Shown here: in pieces, positions 28,147 through 37,587 of the stretch
Layout of the letters: each line of letters starts with the position of its first letter
Position numbering within the stretch: the first letter of the stretch is position 1
Assembly: GCA_023229505.1 (NCBI GenBank)
Contig: JALNZD010000009.1
Coordinates: 29,773-93,772, forward strand
Direction of reading: 5' to 3'
DNA length: 64,000 nucleotides
Origin: Bacteroidales bacterium
GTDB taxonomy: Bacteria > Bacteroidota > Bacteroidia > Bacteroidales > JAGOPY01
The notes under the pieces: generated by a model
The model's input: the letters and a program-made list of their open reading frames with translations, nothing else
Told to the model about the DNA's origin: nothing
Databases searched by the model: none
Made by a program: the position numbers and the translations under genes

Positions 28147-31100
28147 ATGAAAAGACTGCTACTTACTTTTTTTATTGCTATTGTTATATTTCTTGCTCAG
28201 CTTCAAGCTCAGACTTTTACATACAGTGACAGTTGGGACCAGGAAGGTTTTAATCTTAAGTCTCAAAGTGAACAGGGTATCACATTAAATTATTCCATCC
28301 TGGAATTTACCATGGATGATATCGATATCCGGGGCGAATCCATGAAGCATGTCAGCCTGACAAATCATTTCCTTCCCGGAGATGAAGGAATGCCCGACCT
28401 TCCCGGCAATGGACGTTATATTGCCGTTCCACAGGGGGCCACTCCCATTCTTCATATCAAATCCGTCAGAAAAGAAGTTTATCAGGATATTAATATTGCT
28501 CCGGCACCCAGAATCCCTACAGATATAGAAAAAGGCCCGCTGGATTACAACAAAAACGCCAGGATTTATTCAAATAACGCTTTTTATCCGGCAGAACCGG
28601 TCAAACTCTCTGAAGTAACGCAAGTAAGAGGTGTTGATGCTGTAATGCTTGGCATTACCCCATTTCAATACAACCCGGTGACAAAGGAATTGATCGTATA
28701 CAGGGACCTTGAGGTTGAAGTAGAATTTGCCGGCGGGAACGGCCGGTTTGGTGATGAAAGGTTGCGCAGCCGCTGGTGGGACCCGTTGCTGTCTGATATA
28801 CTTTTGAACTATGAACAACTTTCACCGGTCGATTATGCAAGTCGGCAGTTGGCAGTCGGTAGTCGGCAGTCAGAGGGTATCCGTGCCACCGGGTGCGAAT
28901 ACCTGATTATTTGTCCTGATGGCGCTGATTTCCAGCAGTGGGCCGATTCTATCAAAAGATTCCGGACGGAGCAGGGTATCCTGACAAACGTAGTTCCAAT
29001 TTCGGAAGTCGGTGGCAACTCTGCCACTGCTATTGAATCATTCATCAACAATGCTTATAACAACTGGGATATTCCACCGGCTGCCTGTTTATTGCTTGGG
29101 GATTATGGCAGTAATGCTCAATCCAGTATCACATCCACTGTCCTCAATGATCACCCGGGCGGTTATAATCCCTATGTTTCCGATAATCCTTTTTCAGATG
29201 TAAATGGTGATCTGTTGCCGGATGTTGTTTTTGCCAGGATTACAGCCAGGAATGCCATGGAGCTTTCCCTCATGGTGAATAAATTTCTGAATTATGAACG
29301 TAATCCACCCACGAGCGCATATTTTTACGAACACCCTATAACTGCATTGGGATGGCAGACCGAGCGGTGGTTCCAGATTTGTTCTGAAGCATTCGGAGGA
29401 TATTTAAAAAATGTTCTGGAAAAAGATCCTGTCAGAATTAACGAGGTTTATGGTGGAAATCCGGATGTCGACCCATGGTCTACTGCACCCAACACCCCAA
29501 CAATACTCGATGTTTTTGGTCCTTCCGGGTTGGGATACATCCCGGCAACACCTGGCGAACTCGGGGCGTGGTCAGGGGGAAATGCCACTGACATCAACAA
29601 TGCCGTAAACAGCGGATCTTTTCTTTTGCAACATCGCGATCACGGTATGGAAACCGGATGGGGTGAACCCTCTTACGTCAATTCGAATATTTCAGGGCTT
29701 AATAATACAGACCTGACATTCGTCATGTCAATCAATTGCCAGACCGGAAAATTCAACAGCGGGGGTGAATGTTTTGCGGAAAAATTCCACCGGTACCAAG
29801 TCAACGGCCAGGGCAGCGGTGCACTGGGATTGATTGCCCCGACAGAGGTTTCTTACTCCTTTGTAAATGACGTTTATGTATGGGGGCTTTATGACAATAT
29901 GTTTCCGGATTTTCTCCCGCAATTCGGCACAACGCCTGAATCCAGGGGTATGTTACCTGCTTTCGGCAATGCAGCCGGGAAATACTTCCTTTTTTCTTCG
30001 AGCTGGCCTTATAATGCCTCGGAAAAAGCAATAACTTTCAAGTTGTTTCATCATCATGGTGATGCATTCACCTGCCTGTATTCTGAAGTCCCACAAGATC
30101 TTACTGTCATGCATAATGAGGTGCAGATGGCAGGGATGGCCACGTTTACCATCCAGGCCGACGAAAGTGCTTTAATCGCATTTTCAGTGAATGGTGAGCT
30201 TATTGGTGTGGGAACCGGCACCGGGGCAACCACAGATATTCCTATCATTGCTCAGAATCCGCCAAACATCATCGATGTGGTGGTGACCAAACAAAACTAT
30301 TACCGTTATCATGCCCATGTGCAGGTTATCCCGCCGAACGGTCCCTTCGTCGTTACTGATTCATACATGGTGAATGATGCTTCCGGGAACAATAACGGGA
30401 AGCTTGATTATGGCGAAACTGTTGTCCTCGATGTGACCCTGAAAAACGTGGGTACCGAAAACGCTGAAAATGTATCGGTTACAATATCCAGTGCCGACGA
30501 GTATATGACAATCATTGATGGCGCTGCAGAGGCAGGTACTATACTTCCCAATCAGACTGCCTTGGTTTCAGGTGCACTCTCTATCCTGGCCGCAGAAAAT
30601 GTCCCCAACGGTCATAATATCCAGATCAATTTGGAAGCCACCAATGGCGACACTATCTGGAACAGTTCATTCAGTGTCAAGGCATACGCACCAATCCTGG
30701 AATATGTCGATTTCACGATCTCCGATATCAACGGCAATAACAACGGCCGCCTTGACCCCGGTGAAACGGCGGACCTGATCGTTTCCATCACCAATAAAGG
30801 AGCTGCCGATGCTTACGATGTTTTTGGCCTGCTTGGTTCCAATGACCCATTTATACAAATAGGATCCGACTCGGCGATGTTTGGGGAAATTGCACAGAAT
30901 GCCATCATAACACAGACATTTCCGGTAACTGCAGTGGTAATCACGCCACCGGGACACCAGGCTGATTTCACGGTCAATTTCTCCGGCGACATGGGCATTA
31001 CAACAAACGGGGAGTTTTCCTTAAATATTGGCTTGTTCCCGATGCTTATCCTGGACCTGGACGATAACACCAATTCAGCTGAAAAGATGATGAACGCCCT

Positions 31101-32739
31101 GGACGATTGGCGCATATTTGCGGAATATTCGCAGGAAATCCCTGCCGATATCAGCCAGTACCAGACCATCTTCCTTTGCCTAGGAACCTACAGTTCGAAT
31201 CATATATTGACAGATAGTGAGGCTGCACCTTTCATTGATTTCCTGAATAATGGCGGGAACCTTTACCTTGAAGGGGCCGATACATGGTATTATGACCAAA
31301 TTTACTACTCGACATCGCTCCATCCCATGTTTAATATTCTGGGCACAGACGATGGCGACGGTGACCTGGGCACCATAAACGGAGTTGCAGGGACCATCAC
31401 TGAGGGCATGATTTTCTACTTTAGTGGTGACAACAGCTATATCGACCATATCTCTCCGATCAACCCGGCCTATACCATTTTCAACAACGCCACCCCAGCC
31501 TATGCTATCGCTGTGGCTCATGATCCCGGAACATACAAAACGATCGGTTCTGCTTCCGAATTTGGCGGTTTGCTGGATAATCCCAACAGCACCAGGAAAA
31601 ACCTTATGCTGCAATACCTGAACTTCTTCGGAATGGACCCTATTTCCGAAACGCCTGAAATCCCTGCCGGAGAGACCAAGGTTTGTGCAAATTCGGCCCA
31701 GGGTGTTTATTCTACCCAACCTGTCTCCAATGCCACGTATTACATCTGGGAGGTAGATCCTGCTGAAGCAGGCACTGTCGAAGGATGGGGCACAGAGGTT
31801 ACCGTGACCTGGACCCCTGGTTTTGAGGGCACCGCAAATCTAAGGGTTTGCGGGATGAACCAGAGCGGCCTGGGACCTGTTTCACCTGACCTTACAGTTA
31901 ATATTTATGATCTGCCAACGGCTGAAATGTCATTTACAAGCACAACTATATGTGCAGGCGATACGACTCTCGTGAATATTTTCCTTACAGGGGTTTCGCC
32001 CTGGCGTCTCGTAATAAGCCTTAGTGGCAATGAGATTACCATGAATCCCAATAAACCGTATATGGATGGTATTCCTTTAAATCCGACTGAAGACCTGGAG
32101 GTAGTGATCGTTTCTCTGACTGATGGCACAGGATGTGAAAGAATTGATTTCACGCCTACGATGATAACTGTCATGCCACTGCCAGCATCCCCGGCCAAGC
32201 CAACCGGACCGGAATTTATTGACCTGTATACTACTTTGCAAAGTAATTACAACACCACCGGTTCTGCTTCTGCACTTAGCTATGAATGGACATTATCGCC
32301 TTCCGATGCAGGAAACCTGATAGTAAGCGGGAACGGATTGGATTGCACCGTCGATTGGCTGTCGACTTATACCGGGCAGGCCAACCTGAAAGTCAAAGGG
32401 ATCAACGATTGCGGAGAGGGCGATTTCTCAGAACTCCTGGCCGTAAATGTTGCTAACACATTTGGCCTGGATGAGAATGAATCCGGCCTCGGTATAGCCG
32501 TATATCCAAACCCTAATATCGGGAATTTCAGAATTGAACTGTCAGCTTATAAATCCACCAAAGTTAAAATGAGACTATACAATGCTTCAGGTGAACCAGC
32601 CTGGGGGCCTGTTGAAGCAGAGATCAACAGCAAGTTGAGTTTACCGGTTAAAGTTGCATCTCTCTCCGAAGGGATCTACCTGCTTCAACTTGAGACAGAT
32701 ATGGGCATTTCTAATCGGAAAATCATAATAAAAAAATAA
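28147..32739 (+). CDS. Large gingipain-like C25 peptidase with CARDB-like and Ig-like domains, T9SS-sorted
   Basis: Secreted protein of 1530 residues. Residues 1-21 form the signal peptide (LAQLQAQ), then a propeptide, then a C25 domain with CLLLGDYGSNAQ (about 315), His499 in HRDHGMETGWG and Cys531 in SINCQTGKF as dyad candidates. Two CARDB/BACON-like segments follow, each with a GNNNGxLDxGET calcium-loop-like motif (near 750 and 860). A Rossmann-like segment (ILDLDDNTNSAEKM, then FIDFLNNGGNLYLEGADTWY) comes next, then Ig-like repeats and the T9SS domain (VYPNPNIGNFRI, ending KIIIKK). Between propeptide and catalytic domain, residues about 232-243 are encoded by a 35-bp heptamer array. Confidence 0.87.
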   Translation: MKRLLLTFFIAIVIFLAQLQAQTFTYSDSWDQEGFNLKSQSEQGITLNYSILEFTMDDIDIRGESMKHVSLTNHFLPGDEGMPDLPGNGRYIAVPQGATPILHIKSVRKEVYQDINIAPAPRIPTDIEKGPLDYNKNARIYSNNAFYPAEPVKLSEVTQVRGVDAVMLGITPFQYNPVTKELIVYRDLEVEVEFAGGNGRFGDERLRSRWWDPLLSDILLNYEQLSPVDYASRQLAVGSRQSEGIRATGCEYLIICPDGADFQQWADSIKRFRTEQGILTNVVPISEVGGNSATAIESFINNAYNNWDIPPAACLLLGDYGSNAQSSITSTVLNDHPGGYNPYVSDNPFSDVNGDLLPDVVFARITARNAMELSLMVNKFLNYERNPPTSAYFYEHPITALGWQTERWFQICSEAFGGYLKNVLEKDPVRINEVYGGNPDVDPWSTAPNTPTILDVFGPSGLGYIPATPGELGAWSGGNATDINNAVNSGSFLLQHRDHGMETGWGEPSYVNSNISGLNNTDLTFVMSINCQTGKFNSGGECFAEKFHRYQVNGQGSGALGLIAPTEVSYSFVNDVYVWGLYDNMFPDFLPQFGTTPESRGMLPAFGNAAGKYFLFSSSWPYNASEKAITFKLFHHHGDAFTCLYSEVPQDLTVMHNEVQMAGMATFTIQADESALIAFSVNGELIGVGTGTGATTDIPIIAQNPPNIIDVVVTKQNYYRYHAHVQVIPPNGPFVVTDSYMVNDASGNNNGKLDYGETVVLDVTLKNVGTENAENVSVTISSADEYMTIIDGAAEAGTILPNQTALVSGALSILAAENVPNGHNIQINLEATNGDTIWNSSFSVKAYAPILEYVDFTISDINGNNNGRLDPGETADLIVSITNKGAADAYDVFGLLGSNDPFIQIGSDSAMFGEIAQNAIITQTFPVTAVVITPPGHQADFTVNFSGDMGITTNGEFSLNIGLFPMLILDLDDNTNSAEKMMNALDDWRIFAEYSQEIPADISQYQTIFLCLGTYSSNHILTDSEAAPFIDFLNNGGNLYLEGADTWYYDQIYYSTSLHPMFNILGTDDGDGDLGTINGVAGTITEGMIFYFSGDNSYIDHISPINPAYTIFNNATPAYAIAVAHDPGTYKTIGSASEFGGLLDNPNSTRKNLMLQYLNFFGMDPISETPEIPAGETKVCANSAQGVYSTQPVSNATYYIWEVDPAEAGTVEGWGTEVTVTWTPGFEGTANLRVCGMNQSGLGPVSPDLTVNIYDLPTAEMSFTSTTICAGDTTLVNIFLTGVSPWRLVISLSGNEITMNPNKPYMDGIPLNPTEDLEVVIVSLTDGTGCERIDFTPTMITVMPLPASPAKPTGPEFIDLYTTLQSNYNTTGSASALSYEWTLSPSDAGNLIVSGNGLDCTVDWLSTYTGQANLKVKGINDCGEGDFSELLAVNVANTFGLDENESGLGIAVYPNPNIGNFRIELSAYKSTKVKMRLYNASGEPAWGPVEAEINSKLSLPVKVASLSEGIYLLQLETDMGISNRKIIIKK
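28840..28874 (+). repeat. 35-bp in-frame heptamer array inside the C25 gene
   Basis: Five units, AGTCGGC AGTTGGC and then AGTCGGT AGTCGGC AGTCAGA, encoding SRQLAVGSRQSE. Typical of the intergenic GGCAGTT-type arrays, yet located at the propeptide/catalytic domain boundary. Confidence 0.85.
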
Positions 32740-32740
32740 A

Positions 32741-32748
32741 TATTTTTG
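32741..32748 (+). promoter_or_regulatory. -7 element TATTTTTG
   Basis: Exact TAnnTTTG match starting one base after the preceding stop codon, 23 bp before the ATG at 32771. Confidence 0.6.
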
Positions 32749-32770
32749 TACAATTAAAAACCAATCCATA

Positions 32771-34252
32771 ATGAAAAAGCTTACTTTTCTTTTTATCTGC
32801 CTGCTCTCCGTTTCTGCTGTCTTTGCACAGGTAACACGGGATAAAGTAGTGGTGGAAGTAGGAACCGGCACATGGTGCCAGTATTGTCCCGGCGCTGCCA
32901 TGGGCGTTGATGATCTGATCGAGAATGGGTGGCCGGTGGCTGCTATTGAAAATCATAACGGAGACCCCTTTACCAACAATTACTCAAATGCAAGGAACTC
33001 TTTTTATGGTATCTCAGGATATCCAACTGCTTTCTTTGATGGCGTAAGTTCAGTGGTTGGCGGCAGCCATAACGAGAGCATGTATCCGTCGTACTGGCCA
33101 AAAGTTCAGCAAAGGATGGCAGTACCTTCTCCTGTTACAATTGAGGTTTGGGGCAGCCATACCGGTCTGACATACAATGTTACCGTAACGGTTACCAAAG
33201 TTGCAGAGATCAATGGTCAGAATATCCGCCTGCACCTTTGCCTGACCGAGTCACACATAGTTTATGCCTGGCAAGGCATGAGTGAAGTAAATTATGTAGA
33301 CCGCCTGATGGTGCCCGACCAGCTCGGGACGGAATTAGATTTCACCGAAAGCGACGTGCTGGAAATTCCTCTCACCTTTAATGTGCAGTCAGGTTGGGTT
33401 TTAAACAATATGGAGCTGGTGGCTTTTGTGCAGACCAATTCCAATAAAGAGATCCACAATGGATATAAAGTAAAACTGGCCTTCCTGGTGCCTCCTCCCC
33501 CTCCACTGGCTGCTTCTTTTGTCTCTGATACGACAACCTGCGAAACCTACCAGGTTCAGTACACTGACCAATCAGCCGGAAACCCGACCGGTTGGTACTG
33601 GGAATTTCCGGGAGGTACACCGGACACTTCCAGGGAACAGAATCCAATTATTACATATAACACTACAGGCAAATATGATGTTTCGCTGACGGTGACAAGG
33701 GGGACAAACAGCAGCACCAGTCTTATGGAAGATTATATTGATGTCTTTGAACTTCCTGAAGTTGCTTTTGCGGCTATGGAAGATCAGTGCATCAATTATC
33801 CCCCGGTGGAACTGATCCAGGGAAACCCTGCCGGCGGCACCTATTCCGGTCCGGGTGTTGAAAATGGTTTTTTCCATCCCGATGTAGCAGGTGCCGGAAC
33901 GCACACGCTCATTTATACCTATATGGATGAGAACAGTTGTGAGAATTTCGCCGAACAAACAGTCATTGTTGATGCCTGTACCGGCATACCGGAAAACCAA
34001 GGCGTGCAGATCGTAACCCTTCCGAACCCAACCCAGGGGACCTTCAAACTTTCCATTACGGGTATGGAAGATATGATGAACCTGCGGATCATTAATATCA
34101 CCGGCAAGACCATTTATCAAAAAGAAAACATCGAGGTTAACGGAAACTTCAGCACGATGATCGACCTTACTGGTAATTCCAATGGGATTTATTATATCTA
34201 CGTTGATGGCGATAAATCCTCTTATTTCAGGAAGATCATTTTACAGAGATAA
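32771..34252 (+). CDS. Omp28-like thioredoxin-fold protein with PKD domain, T9SS-sorted
   Basis: Secreted protein of 493 residues with signal peptide MKKLTFLFICLLSVSAVFAQ. An N-terminal thioredoxin-like domain has the redox motif GTWCQYCPGA (Cys36 and Cys39) and GYPTAFFDG (about 85), the cis-Pro strand, as in Omp28-related proteins. A PKD domain follows (about 245-330; DQSAGNPTGWYWEFPGG), then an Ig-like segment and a T9SS type A domain (TLPNPTQGTFKL near 418, ending KIILQR). It may handle disulfides of surface proteins or act in adhesion; the function of the family is poorly defined. Confidence 0.82.
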   Translation: MKKLTFLFICLLSVSAVFAQVTRDKVVVEVGTGTWCQYCPGAAMGVDDLIENGWPVAAIENHNGDPFTNNYSNARNSFYGISGYPTAFFDGVSSVVGGSHNESMYPSYWPKVQQRMAVPSPVTIEVWGSHTGLTYNVTVTVTKVAEINGQNIRLHLCLTESHIVYAWQGMSEVNYVDRLMVPDQLGTELDFTESDVLEIPLTFNVQSGWVLNNMELVAFVQTNSNKEIHNGYKVKLAFLVPPPPPLAASFVSDTTTCETYQVQYTDQSAGNPTGWYWEFPGGTPDTSREQNPIITYNTTGKYDVSLTVTRGTNSSTSLMEDYIDVFELPEVAFAAMEDQCINYPPVELIQGNPAGGTYSGPGVENGFFHPDVAGAGTHTLIYTYMDENSCENFAEQTVIVDACTGIPENQGVQIVTLPNPTQGTFKLSITGMEDMMNLRIINITGKTIYQKENIEVNGNFSTMIDLTGNSNGIYYIYVDGDKSSYFRKIILQR

Positions 34253-34281
34253 GGATTAGTGAAAACCACCTGCTTCGGAGC

Positions 34282-35931
34282 TTACCGGATGTATGGTACT
34301 GAAATCTCATGCCTCAGGCTTTCCCCGATTCTGTCGACGGATAATTCCATGTATTGCGCCATCCTCTTCAGAATCGGTTCAATGTATTCCCATGGCGCAT
34401 TCTCAATCAGTTTGATTGTAAGCTCCTGCCGTAACTGAAATAACGATTTCCTGGTTCCAAAGGTAAACATCCCTCTGTTAAAAAAGTAACTTTCCTCAGA
34501 ATAAGAGTATGGTACATTGGTGACTTCCTTAAACAGGTCATAGCTGGCTTCGAATGTCTCTTCCGATTTCATGGTATAATGCGACCATTTTTCCATGAGT
34601 CCTTCTATTTTCCATTCAGTTCGGGCCGAAGGATCAGCCAGTTCACTCAAGGGAAAGATAACAAGTGGATACAACTGGTAACCGGCTGATAAATTTGTTA
34701 GCGATAGGTTGTTCAGAAAAGCGGCTGTATTCCGGAGGGTTTGCTTGTTTTCACCCGGAAAGCCGACGACAAAAGTCATCAGAACACTGATACCATGGGC
34801 ATCGAGTTGTTCCACCCCTCTTTTCACATTTTCGATCTTCTGGCGCTTATTCATCCGTTCCAATTGTCCCGGATCACCTGATTCCACGCCTATTTTTCCC
34901 ATCATCAGGCCGGAGCGTTCTATTGCTTCCATTTCGTTGTCAGAATATTCCCCTCCCCGCATGAAGCCAATCCAATGTCTGAGTCCTGATTCAGTAATGG
35001 CGTCGCAAACTTCATATAGTCGTTTTTTAGTGATAAACACATTATCATCAGAAACATGGATAACCGCCAGGTTTTGTCCGAGCCTGTTTTTAACCAGGTT
35101 CAACTCCTGTGAAAGGCTAGTCCTGGAACGGAGGAAAATACGGGGATAGAGTTGGCAAAAATCGCAGAACCGGCAACGGTAAGGACAGCCAATGGATGTC
35201 CGGAGCGGAATTTTTTCTGGGATTTCATCAATCAGGTCCCACCGGGTATAGTCTTCGTCATAATCCACCTGCTCTTCTTCTCTTTTAGTAAAATTAAAAC
35301 CATTGTCACCGGGTAAACAGAGGTTCGGGATATGTTCGAATGATGCGCTACTGCCCTTTTCCAACTCTTTCAGGACTTCCAGCAGGGAAGATTTTCCGTG
35401 CGGTGCTACGACCAAAATGTCAGCGTCCATTCTGGTATGGCCGGGGTGGAATAGCATCCGGGGTTGATGAGGATAAAGGTGCGGGGAATCGAGATGCTTC
35501 ATGAATTGCAGATAATTTTTCCACACAAAAACACCTCCGGCAATAATATGAGTGTCGGGCATGGCGCTTCGAATCGATGAAAAAAGACCCAGAAGCGAAT
35601 CTGTTGTGATGATCATCGTTGTTGAAACACAAATAGCAAAAGGGTCTTGTTCAGCAATGGTTTTTATAGTATCTGTATCGTATTTGTTTGTCAGGATGGT
35701 GTCATAGCCGTATTGGTGCAATAAGCCTTCAAGGTAGAACCCTGCCGCCGGGATATCATCTCCGTAATCAAAGCCCCGGGAAACATGCTCAGTTTTAAAA
35801 GACTCATTGGCAAGTTCATAAAAAGCGGCAAGAGTCAACTCCCTGTTATTCCGGCTAAGCCTCAGGTTGAAGTCCCTATGAAATTGGTGCTTATCGATTA
35901 ATGGGGCAATAATTCCAATGGTTCTTTTCAT
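34282..35931 (-). CDS. Radical SAM protein with N-terminal B12-binding-like domain
   Basis: Cytoplasmic enzyme of 549 residues. The N-terminal half (about 55-210) resembles a cobalamin-binding Rossmann domain (GFYLEGLLHQYGYDTILT, DTHIIAGGVFVWKN). The radical SAM cluster motif is IGCPYRCRFCDFC, with Cys249, Cys253 and Cys256 in the CxxxCxxC spacing, followed by the SAM-binding strands GKIGVESGDPGQLERM and VLMTFVVGFPGE. Such B12-dependent radical SAM proteins methylate or rearrange unactivated carbons. The substrate is unknown, and no peptide or lipid precursor gene is visible next to it. It points against the flanking T9SS genes. A weak -7-like site (GATATTTG) lies at 35983-35990. Confidence 0.85.
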   Translation of the reverse strand: MKRTIGIIAPLIDKHQFHRDFNLRLSRNNRELTLAAFYELANESFKTEHVSRGFDYGDDIPAAGFYLEGLLHQYGYDTILTNKYDTDTIKTIAEQDPFAICVSTTMIITTDSLLGLFSSIRSAMPDTHIIAGGVFVWKNYLQFMKHLDSPHLYPHQPRMLFHPGHTRMDADILVVAPHGKSSLLEVLKELEKGSSASFEHIPNLCLPGDNGFNFTKREEEQVDYDEDYTRWDLIDEIPEKIPLRTSIGCPYRCRFCDFCQLYPRIFLRSRTSLSQELNLVKNRLGQNLAVIHVSDDNVFITKKRLYEVCDAITESGLRHWIGFMRGGEYSDNEMEAIERSGLMMGKIGVESGDPGQLERMNKRQKIENVKRGVEQLDAHGISVLMTFVVGFPGENKQTLRNTAAFLNNLSLTNLSAGYQLYPLVIFPLSELADPSARTEWKIEGLMEKWSHYTMKSEETFEASYDLFKEVTNVPYSYSEESYFFNRGMFTFGTRKSLFQLRQELTIKLIENAPWEYIEPILKRMAQYMELSVDRIGESLRHEISVPYIR

Positions 35932-36077
35932 GACGGATTGTTTTCATAAAAAGGTGATTTGATCCTCTTTTTTTTTCATGAACAAATATCATTAAAATAA
36001 TAATGATAATTGCGAAAGCCGGAGAGCGTGCTAATAGTGTGGGAATCTGATGTCCCCCGGGTTTGCCTCGTTGCCAT

Positions 36078-36120
36078 ACCTCACCCCCAAGCCCCTCTCC
36101 TCAAGGAGAGGGGAGAAATT
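36078..36120. repeat. Palindromic REP-like repeat upstream of the DUF559 gene
   Basis: ACCTCACCCCCAAG is followed by CCCCTCTCCT, spacer CA, then AGGAGAGGGG: a perfect 10-bp hairpin with a 2-bp loop. Its head ACCTCACCCCC recurs at the end of the DUF559 gene (36561). Confidence 0.8.
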
Positions 36121-36184
36121 TGTGCTAATTGTTAAGTCATCAGCGGGTATATTTCCCAAATTTCCGGATTAACCAGTAAAAACT

Positions 36185-36580
36185 ATGGCGAATATGGGGA
36201 GGATTATAGAACACAAATTTCATTACGGGGCATTTCCGGAGACATTCCGGAAAGCAAGGGAACTTCGAAGAACGATGACACCAGCCGAAAGGATTGTCTG
36301 GTACGAACTTCGTAACCGTTACCTTTCGGGGTACAAATTTCGTCGGCAGCATCCGGTGAGGGAATTCATAGTGGATTTCTTCTGCCCTGAAAAGGAACTG
36401 GTGGTTGAAATCGATGGCAGTATACATCAACTGCCGGAAATAAATGAAAGGGATGAAAACCGCACTGCTGAATTGGAACGGTTAGGGCTTACAGTTATCA
36501 GGTTTAGCAATGAAGAGGTGATGAATGATATTGATGAGGTGATGAGAAAGATTGAGGAACACCTCACCCCCCAAAGGTGA
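36185..36580 (+). CDS. DUF559 endonuclease-domain protein
   Basis: Small protein of 131 residues with the DUF559 fold, related to very-short-patch-repair (Vsr) and PD-(D/E)XK nucleases. The family start is ARELRRTMTPAERIVWYEL (about 24-42), then the nuclease core YKFRRQHPVREFIVDFFC and ELVVEIDGSIHQ with candidate metal ligands Asp (in VDFF) and Glu/Asp (in EIDG), near residues 68-82. Its last five codons (HLTPQ region) lie inside a palindromic repeat, and a related palindrome lies 65 bp upstream of its start. The function of the family is not established; a role linked to the repeats is possible. Confidence 0.85.
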   Translation: MANMGRIIEHKFHYGAFPETFRKARELRRTMTPAERIVWYELRNRYLSGYKFRRQHPVREFIVDFFCPEKELVVEIDGSIHQLPEINERDENRTAELERLGLTVIRFSNEEVMNDIDEVMRKIEEHLTPQR

Positions 36581-36583
36581 GGT
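36561..36583. repeat. Palindrome spanning the DUF559 stop codon
   Basis: ACCTCACC (36561-36568) is exactly inverted as GGTGAGGT (36576-36583). It begins with the same ACCTCACCCCC head as the repeat at 36078, so the gene is bracketed by related repeats. The 36584-36696 stretch holds nothing recognisable. Confidence 0.75.
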
Positions 36584-36696
36584 ATTGGCCAGGCGCCAGC
36601 TTAGGTCGCTTATACGGCAACTGGTGTTTAAAGGGGTAAAAATCAGGATTGGGCTGCACCACACGAAGCCTTACATATTATGCGATGGCGACAACC

Positions 36697-37401
36697 CTAT
36701 TTTTTGGGAATCTTATTTCGCAATTGAACCTCAGTTTCAAGAAATTCGATTTTCTCACTCATTGGTCTCATCTGATCTTGTGTAAGCTGAAGGATTTCAG
36801 CCTCTAGTAAATCAATCTTTCTTAACGCTACTTCGATTCTCTTTTCTCGCCACCAAGAGAGTGCATTAGCTAAAAGTGAGTAAGATTGAACGACCTGCTT
36901 GCCCCGGAGTTCCGGGAATTTGTCTAAAAAATAGTTCTTCTTACTCTGCCGAACGTCCACTTTGTACTCTAATTTCAAAAGCTGTCGACTAGTGAAGCTT
37001 ATCTCGCTTTGGAGCTTCACTGTTGAAAGCGATTTCAGTTCAGGATTGAATGCAACTTCAGGCAAGAACATTGAAGGTTTGTTCTTCAGGGCAGTTATGA
37101 AAATGCTTTCTCTTGCCCTTGTGACGCCCACATATGTTACCCGCCTCTCTTCCTCTATATCGGATTCATCTGTCAGCCGTGAATCTTGGCTCAAGTTGAA
37201 ATAGACGATATTGGGATATTCATTTCCCTTGGTTTTGTGAATAGTTGTTAGATGTATTCTTGAATCAGTGAAATCGTCTAACGTACTATTTTTTAATTTT
37301 ATGTTTTCAATTGATTTGGTATAGCTGTCAGCTATTTTAAAGAATATTTTTGTTATCTCTTGAGGGTCTTGTGGAGTAAGATATGCGTCTGTCTTTGTCA
37401 T
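36697..37401 (-). pseudogene. C-terminal fragment of a UvrD/Rep-type superfamily 1 helicase
   Basis: 234 codons. It retains helicase motif V (IHLTTIHKTKGNEYPNIVYF, about 49-68) and motif VI (EERRVTYVGVTRARESIF, about 85-102). It lacks the Walker A, Walker B and motifs III-IV, which would need about 400 more residues, so it cannot be an active helicase on its own. The C-terminal part is a Lys/Glu-rich helical tail. In-frame codons continue upstream only to a TGA at 37438-37440, where a GC-rich attC-like site begins. A remnant brought in by recombination is the simplest view; a stand-alone regulatory fragment cannot be excluded. Confidence 0.75.
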
Positions 37402-37440
37402 TTTACTTGTTGATATTATTTTAGTAATGTTTTTTTGTCA

Positions 37441-37587
37441 GGCTTGCAGGTGACGCCCCGCCGGCAGCCGTAGTGCAGGTTTTAGCAGATTTTACATTTG
37501 CTTTTCGCTATCATGTTTATTAGCTCCAACCACTCTCCTTACCACCTTGCCCCGCATTGAAGCTGCCGGCTCGTTGTATGCAGGTTA
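37441..37587 (-). repeat. Two attC-like GC-rich sites in direct orientation
   Basis: Two related GC-rich segments sit in AT-rich surroundings: 37455-37481 and 37549-37586. Each has GCCCCGC, then GCCGGC, then a CGTnGTrTGCAGGTT-like end (CCGTAGTGCAGGTT and CGTTGTATGCAGGTT). On the minus strand the second reads TGCATACAACGAGCCGGC through GTGGTTGGAGC, resembling the R'' and R' ends of integron cassette recombination sites. No integrase gene is in the window. Confidence 0.4.

Noticed and set aside
36552..36785. Plus-strand frame of 77 codons after the DUF559 gene
   Set aside because: It reads through the palindrome (SPPKGEV-like) and then over the helicase fragment on the other strand; no start signal or family pattern.
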